Shown here piece after piece: positions 60,513-64,000 of a stretch of 64,000 nt of DNA. Under the pieces are notes generated by a model. That model did no database searches, was not told the origin of the DNA, and saw only the letters and a program-made list of their open reading frames with translations. Source of the stretch: UBA6382 sp963617965 (lineage in GTDB: Bacteria; Bacteroidota; Bacteroidia; Bacteroidales; Bacteroidaceae); NCBI GenBank assembly GCA_963617965.1, contig CAVEQO010000006.1, positions 7,923 to 71,922 of the forward strand. The letters are read 5' to 3'. The translations under genes and the position numbers were made by a program. The number at the start of each line of letters is the position of its first letter. Within the stretch, counting starts at the first letter, position 1.

Positions 60513-60563
60513 CCGTTTTAGCATTTTTTCAAGTGGTTGCAAGCAGCGCAAATCTCTCCACTC
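60513..60563 (-). promoter_or_regulatory. SAM-II-class riboswitch aptamer in the metK leader
   Basis: Read on the minus strand, a 6-bp P1 stem (GAGUGG with CCACUU) encloses a loop containing GAUUU and, further on, CUUGCAA. Nine bases after P1 comes GCUAAAACGG. This is the order of conserved SAM-II elements (P1, GAUUU, UUGCA, GCUAAAA then G residues). Pseudoknot pairing is possible between GCA in the loop and UGC, and between CUG and CGG. The element begins about 12 bases after the predicted transcription start and lies 166 bases before the ATG of metK. It was identified by eye from memory of the consensus. Confidence 0.75.
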
Positions 60564-60580
60564 CTGTCGCTTTCGCAATG

Positions 60581-60611
60581 CAAAGGTACATCCTTTATTC
60601 CTGTGCGCCAA
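60581..60611 (-). promoter_or_regulatory. Promoter of metK
   Basis: On the minus strand TTG (60609-60611), a 20-base gap and TACCTTTG (60581-60588) match both Bacteroidota promoter boxes. It places the transcript start near 60575, just before the SAM-II-like element. Confidence 0.8.
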
Positions 60612-60651
60612 GAAACTCCCGATGTTTTTTGTTTTCCCCGTTTTGCCGTTT

Positions 60652-60693
60652 CCGAATTTTTGCTTGATCTCCCCGAATTTTTGCTTGATCTTA
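60652..60693. repeat. Two tandem copies of a 21-base unit
   Basis: CCGAATTTTTGCTTGATCT occurs at 60652-60670 and again at 60673-60691, giving a 21-base period. It is the first of three short arrays between the metK and acetyltransferase promoters. Confidence 0.9.
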
Positions 60694-60704
60694 CGGTTGC
60701 CTTT

Positions 60705-60792
60705 CGCCCGGAACAGATATGCACTCCGCCCGAAGCGGACATCGGTTTCGCCCGGAGAGCGTTTCCGTTTCCGCCGGAACGCCGCCGTCCCG
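60705..60792. repeat. Degenerate 22-base repeats starting CGCCCGGA/CGCCCGAA
   Basis: Units begin at 60705, 60727 and 60749 (each 22 bases), with a fourth, weaker unit at 60771. Only the first 6-9 bases and general composition are conserved, so this is less certain than the flanking arrays. Confidence 0.5.
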
Positions 60793-60851
60793 TCAACAGG
60801 AAATTTTGCCCGCTCAACAAAATTTTCTGTCCGCTCAACACGAAATTCCTG
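60789..60851. repeat. Three degenerate 21-base tandem repeats (CCGCTCAACA...)
   Basis: Units at 60789-60809, 60810-60830 and 60831-60851 share the pattern CC(G/C)(C/T)TCAACA followed by AAATTTT or a close variant. The period of 21 keeps all frames unchanged, which makes spurious open frames with 7-residue repeats. No gene is supported here. Confidence 0.8.
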
Positions 60852-60911
60852 CATGGTGTTGCTGCGGACGCACGGCAGTGTGGCAACTGCTACAAGTAAA
60901 GTCCGAAACAG

Positions 60912-60942
60912 TTGGGGCGCAAACAAATTATGGCTAACTTTG
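60912..60942 (+). promoter_or_regulatory. Promoter of the acetyltransferase gene
   Basis: TTG (60912-60914), a 20-base gap and TAACTTTG (60935-60942) match both boxes; the ATG follows 57 bases later. Confidence 0.75.
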
Positions 60943-60999
60943 CACGCGTGCCGGTCTGGAGGATTCCGGAAACCGGCACAGAGGCGATTTTATGTGACT

Positions 61000-61593
61000 A
61001 TGACAGAATGGGAAAAGATGCAAGCCGGGAAAATCTACAATGATTTTGACCGGGATCTGTTCGCCCGCAGGGTCGAGGCGAAGAAACTGTTCCGCTCCTA
61101 CAACCTGACGGAAGACAGCGAGGTGGAAAAACGCTACGTGATTATGCGGAAGCTGTTCAAGTCCGTGGGTGAAAGGGTGTGGATAGAACCCGATTTCCGC
61201 TGTGAGTTCGGAAAGAACATAACTGTAGGCGATGATGTTTACATTAATTTCGGCTGCGTGATCCTTGATTGCGGGCAGGTCAGCATCGGCAACGGAGTCC
61301 TGATCGGGCCGAACGTCGGTATCTTTTCCGGCAATCATGTGACCGATGCGGAAGAACGCGCTGAGGGAGGGCTTGTCCCCAGACCAGTGACCATAGGCAA
61401 CCGGGTGTGGATTTGCGGGAACGTGAGCATTGTCCCCGGAGTCCGTATAGGTGATGACTCCATTGTGGGTGCCGGCAGCGTGGTGACACACGACATTCCG
61501 CCGGGGGTTCTGGCGGCCGGCAACCCGTGCCGCGTGTTGCGCATGATTTCGGAAAAAGACAAGACCGGCTACAAAAAGCCGGGACGGGAATGA
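61000..61593 (+). CDS. Sugar O-acetyltransferase (maltose/galactoside acetyltransferase type)
   Basis: The 197-residue hexapeptide-repeat acyltransferase is of the LacA/Maa/NodL type. The N-terminal maltose-acetyltransferase region is MQAGKIYNDFDRDLFARRVEAKKLF. The left-handed beta-helix follows (ITVGDDVYINFGCVILDCGQVSIGNG), with the catalytic His in GIFSGNHVTD and VPGVRIGDDSIVGAGSVVTHDIPPG at the end. It would acetylate a sugar hydroxyl from acetyl-CoA. The frame is open upstream through the repeat region, but the ATG at 61000 matches the family start and follows the promoter. Confidence 0.92.
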   Translation: MTEWEKMQAGKIYNDFDRDLFARRVEAKKLFRSYNLTEDSEVEKRYVIMRKLFKSVGERVWIEPDFRCEFGKNITVGDDVYINFGCVILDCGQVSIGNGVLIGPNVGIFSGNHVTDAEERAEGGLVPRPVTIGNRVWICGNVSIVPGVRIGDDSIVGAGSVVTHDIPPGVLAAGNPCRVLRMISEKDKTGYKKPGRE

Positions 61594-61632
61594 TTTCGTC
61601 CTGAAACATCGCGGCGGGTGAAAAGGATTTCC

Positions 61633-61640
61633 TAATTTTG
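61633..61640 (+). promoter_or_regulatory. -7 box of the AspT/YidE-like gene
   Basis: TAATTTTG fits TAnnTTTG and lies 70 bases before the ATG at 61711. Confidence 0.5.
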
Positions 61641-61710
61641 CGCCCGGCGGCGGCATGGGATGCCGTAACGGCAAGACCTTGGCACGGAGACATATCACAC
61701 CTTATTATAT

Positions 61711-63384
61711 ATGGATAAAATAAATTCGCTATTCCAGTTGTCGGACAGTGTTTCGGCGGTGCTGCTGATTTCGGTTGTATGCGCCGCCGGCATCAGTCTG
61801 GGCAAGATAAAGGTGAAAGGCGTGAGTCTGGGTGTGACATTCGTGTTCTTCGCCGGTATCATAGCCGGCTACAGTGGTCTGCGTGTCAACGGCACTATGG
61901 TGCAATACGCCATGGATGCCGGGCTGGTGCTTTTTGTCTATTCTCTGGGACTGCAGGTGGGTCCCGGCTTTGTGGGCGCATTCAGGCGCGGCGGCGCGCT
62001 GCTGAACTGTATAGGACTGGGTGTGGTGCTGATCGGCACGCTGCTTGCCCTTGCGTTTTGCGGTCTGACCGGCGTGAGTTTGCCCGACATGACCGGCGTG
62101 CTGTGCGGTGCCACGACAAACACGCCGGCCCTTGGTGCGGCGCAGCAGGCGATGGCGCAGGCGGGAATGGCCGACGAGGCCGCCTCGCTGTCTCTGGGCT
62201 GTGCGGTGACATATCCGCTCGGGGTGGTTGGCGTGATTGTCGCTTTCATGCTGTTGAAAGCCCTTGCGTGCAGGATTGGCAAATCCGGTGAAGACTGTAA
62301 TGAACCGGAGGAGGATGCCGCTCCATACATTGTTTCGTTTCATGTGCGCAATATGGCTGTATGCGGCAAGTCGCTGCGCGAGGTGATGAACCTGTCGAGG
62401 GCGGAATTCGTGGTGTCGCGCCTGTGGCGTGACGGCAAGGTGTCGCTGCCCACGGCAGACACGGTGCTCAGAGCCGGCGACAGGATACTGGTGATAGCGC
62501 ACCGCAAGGAAGCCGACTACCTTACTGTCTTTTTCGGCGAGCGCGATGCCACCGACTGGAACCGCAAGGACATGGACTGGGACAAGATAGACCGCCAGAT
62601 TGTGTCGAAGCGCATAGTGGTGACGCGTCCCGGGATAAACGGGAAGCGTCTCGGCGCGATGCAGCTGCGCAACAGGTTTTCCGTCAATGTGAGCCGTGTC
62701 AGCAGGGCGGGTATCGACCTTGTGGCCACGCCCGATCTGGTGCTGTGCATGGGTGACCACGTCACTGTGGTGGGAGAGGAAAAGGCCGTGGAGCATGTGG
62801 CGACCCACATGGGCAACGTGGTGGCGAATCTGGACGAGCCCAACCTTGCGGCAATATTCATCGGGATAGTGCTCGGCTTGCTGCTCGGAGCAATACCGCT
62901 GAGTTTTCCGTCGGTGGGAGTGCCGGTAAGGCTCGGTCTGGCCGGTGGCCCCATAGTTGTCGGTATTCTGGTAGGGGCCTACGGGCCGCGTTTTCACATG
63001 GTGACATACACGACCAACAGTGCCAACCGGATGCTCAGGGGGCTTGGACTGTCGGTTTATCTGGCCTGTCTGGGCCTGACCGCAGGACCGCGGTTCTTTG
63101 ATACCGTTGTCGGGGCTGACGGCGCGCTGTGGATCGGGTTGGGCTTCCTCATTACCGTGTTGCCCGTAGTGCTGGTAGGGTGGCTTGCGCTGAAATTCAC
63201 GAAACTCGGCCTGCCGGCAGTGGGCGGTCTGCTGTGCGGCAGCATGGCCAATCCCATGGCACTGGATTACGTGAACGGTGCCTCGGATGCCAACAAGGCT
63301 TCGGTGGCCTATACGACGGTCTATCCCCTGTGTATGTTCGCCCGTGTGATTGTGGTGCAGATAGTGCTTCTTTGGGGCATGTAG
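61711..63384 (+). CDS. AspT/YidE-family transporter with two RCK_C domains
   Basis: This 557-residue inner membrane protein belongs to the aspartate:alanine exchanger superfamily. The two membrane halves each carry the duplicated domain: LGVTFVFFAGIIAGYSGLRVNG and GVLCGATTNTPALGAAQQAM in the first, and VGILVGAYGPRFHMVTYTTNSANRMLRGLGL and GGLLCGSMANPMALDY in the second. Two TrkA-C (RCK_C) domains lie between them (about 205-375, VVSRLWRDGKVSLPTADTVLRAGDRILVIA and later VATPDLVLCMGDHVTVVG). This matches the YidE/YbjL branch, whose substrate is unknown. Confidence 0.92.
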   Translation: MDKINSLFQLSDSVSAVLLISVVCAAGISLGKIKVKGVSLGVTFVFFAGIIAGYSGLRVNGTMVQYAMDAGLVLFVYSLGLQVGPGFVGAFRRGGALLNCIGLGVVLIGTLLALAFCGLTGVSLPDMTGVLCGATTNTPALGAAQQAMAQAGMADEAASLSLGCAVTYPLGVVGVIVAFMLLKALACRIGKSGEDCNEPEEDAAPYIVSFHVRNMAVCGKSLREVMNLSRAEFVVSRLWRDGKVSLPTADTVLRAGDRILVIAHRKEADYLTVFFGERDATDWNRKDMDWDKIDRQIVSKRIVVTRPGINGKRLGAMQLRNRFSVNVSRVSRAGIDLVATPDLVLCMGDHVTVVGEEKAVEHVATHMGNVVANLDEPNLAAIFIGIVLGLLLGAIPLSFPSVGVPVRLGLAGGPIVVGILVGAYGPRFHMVTYTTNSANRMLRGLGLSVYLACLGLTAGPRFFDTVVGADGALWIGLGFLITVLPVVLVGWLALKFTKLGLPAVGGLLCGSMANPMALDYVNGASDANKASVAYTTVYPLCMFARVIVVQIVLLWGM

Positions 63385-63408
63385 ACAGCAAAATGTGCAG
63401 TCGGCAAA

Positions 63409-63430
63409 GACTCCAGGGTGTGGCGGAGTC
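63409..63430 (+). terminator. Weak hairpin after the AspT/YidE-like gene
   Basis: GACTCC (63409-63414) pairs with GGAGTC (63425-63430) across 10 bases; a seven-T tract follows about 12 bases later. It is a poor but possible terminator. Confidence 0.35.
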
Positions 63431-63467
63431 AGAAAAAACGGATTTTTTTGAAAAAAGCCCCGAAAAC

Positions 63468-63498
63468 TTGCCTGAAAAAGAAAATGTTATTACCTTTG
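63468..63498 (+). promoter_or_regulatory. Promoter of the tRNA-tuf transcript
   Basis: TTG (63468-63470), a 20-base gap and TACCTTTG (63491-63498) match both boxes. The predicted start lies about 70 bases before tRNA-Tyr, and the three tRNAs and tuf probably form one transcript. Confidence 0.8.
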
Positions 63499-63576
63499 CA
63501 CTCGTTTCGCAAGTCCTGCGGAGGTTTTGCCGTGCTGTCGCGGGAGGCTGTCGGGTGGGCTTGCGGAGAGAGGAAC

Positions 63577-63659
63577 GGGTGTTTTCCAGAGTGGCCAAAT
63601 GGGGCAGACTGTAAATCTGCTGTCTTTCGACTTCGGTGGTTCGAATCCATCAGCACCCA
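63577..63659 (+). tRNA. tRNA-Tyr (GTA)
   Basis: The acceptor stem GGGTGTT pairs with AGCACCC, followed by discriminator A at 63659. The anticodon GTA is at 63611-63613, inside the loop of the stem GCAGA/TCTGC. A long variable arm of class II type (about CTGTCTTTCGACTTCGG) fits bacterial tRNA-Tyr. The CCA end is not encoded. Confidence 0.95.
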
Positions 63660-63699
63660 CGCTTTTGTTCGAAAGCACAGTATGCCGGCACGGCACAAT

Positions 63700-63772
63700 G
63701 CGGAAGTAGCTCAGTTGATAGAGCACTAGCCTTCCAAGCTGGGGGTCGCGGGTTTGAGCCCCGTTTTCCGCT
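63700..63772 (+). tRNA. tRNA-Gly (TCC)
   Basis: GCGGAAG pairs with TTTCCGC (one G-T pair), discriminator T at 63772. The D arm GCTC/GAGC, anticodon arm CTAGC/GCTGG with loop CTTCCAA (anticodon TCC), and T arm GCGGG/CCCGT are all present. No CCA is encoded. Confidence 0.95.
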
Positions 63773-63782
63773 CTATTACCTT

Positions 63783-63854
<72 letters not shown>

Positions 63855-63923
63855 CTATCGTTCTAGATGCTTTAGGATGGTAGAGGAACAGATTATTCAT
63901 TTATATAAATAAAAAGAAAAGCT

Positions 63924-64000
63924 ATGGCTAAAGAAGAATTCGTGCGTACCAAACCGCATGTTAACATTGGTACAATTGGTCACGTTGACCACGGTAAGAC
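63924..64000 (+). CDS. tuf: Elongation factor Tu (5' end only)
   Basis: The first 25 codons are present before the window ends: MAKEEFVRTKPHVNIGTIGH followed by VDHGK. The stretch GHVDHGK is the start of the G1 nucleotide-binding loop of EF-Tu. The protein delivers aminoacyl-tRNA to the ribosome. The order tRNA-Tyr, tRNA-Gly, tRNA-Thr, tuf matches the well-known E. coli tufB operon, which also encodes these tRNAs upstream. Confidence 0.96.
   Translation, partial: MAKEEFVRTKPHVNIGTIGHVDHGK

Noticed and set aside
60510..60926. Open frame of 138 codons on the minus strand (and one of 120 codons on the plus strand) across the repeat patch
   Set aside because: The frames exist because the 21-base repeats are multiples of three; they overlap the metK promoter and aptamer, have repeat-derived residues (IKQKFGE twice) and no start or family support.

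Overview
This window is a chromosomal segment from a member of the Bacteroidales (phylum Bacteroidota). The evidence is the promoter style (TAnnTTTG -7 boxes, often with TTG about 20 bases further upstream), the near absence of Shine-Dalgarno sequences, and lineage-typical genes: long-form IspG, DUF2795, DUF4271 beside hemD, GH97, BACON and NPCBM domains, a PorT-like barrel, and secreted proteins ending in GxYIVNGxKVxxR. I cannot fix the family; Muribaculaceae or Prevotellaceae would both fit. Most of the window is ordinary housekeeping DNA. I see no insertion sequence, prophage, CRISPR array, rRNA or replication origin.

Layout. 0-6.3 kb: tyrS and a SprT-like metalloprotease gene (minus), then a 1342-residue secreted papain-like protein. 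6.5-9.4 kb: a TetR regulator, fabG, an RluA-type pseudouridine synthase and a GT2 glycosyltransferase. 9.5-15.2 kb (minus): a Wza/Wzc-type exopolysaccharide export pair whose kinase tail is nine perfect Tyr-Gly repeats, and a membrane pyrophosphatase. 15.3-23.1 kb: PAP2 lipid phosphatase, sirtuin, RNase R, purine permease and GH97 alpha-glucosidase. 23.2-30.4 kb: a TSCPD protein with a methyltransferase, an outer membrane barrel, rpoN, a PAP2-like protein, purE, ispG and desulfoferrodoxin. 30.5-37 kb (minus): DUF2795, then an sbcD-sbcC-hypothetical-ATR operon. 37.1-40.8 kb: a zinc-type ABC binding protein and ATPase without a permease, L-serine dehydratase and a SIMPL protein. 40.9-44.7 kb (minus): a three-gene envelope cluster and a TrpB2-type enzyme. 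45-50.8 kb: a 1929-residue GH2 glycosidase. 51-56 kb: aminopeptidase P, gamma carbonic anhydrase and priA. 56-60.3 kb (minus): metK, LOG, DUF4271, hemD, rnpA and yidD. 61-64 kb: an O-acetyltransferase, an AspT/YidE transporter, tRNA-Tyr, tRNA-Gly, tRNA-Thr and the start of tuf.

The observations I rate highest: (1) the metK leader carries a sequence that matches a SAM-II-class riboswitch aptamer directly downstream of a good promoter; (2) the papain-like protein and the GH2 enzyme, 38 kb apart, share the same roughly 1000-residue C-terminal chassis on different catalytic heads; (3) the tyrosine tail of the Wzc-like kinase is encoded by nine identical GGCTAC hexamers, a possible slippage-tunable phosphorylation cluster; (4) the space between metK and the acetyltransferase gene is built from short tandem repeats of 21 and 22 bases. 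Convergent genes share long, nearly perfect palindromes as terminators.

Positions and motifs were read by eye. Family names rest on recognised motifs and not on database searches.
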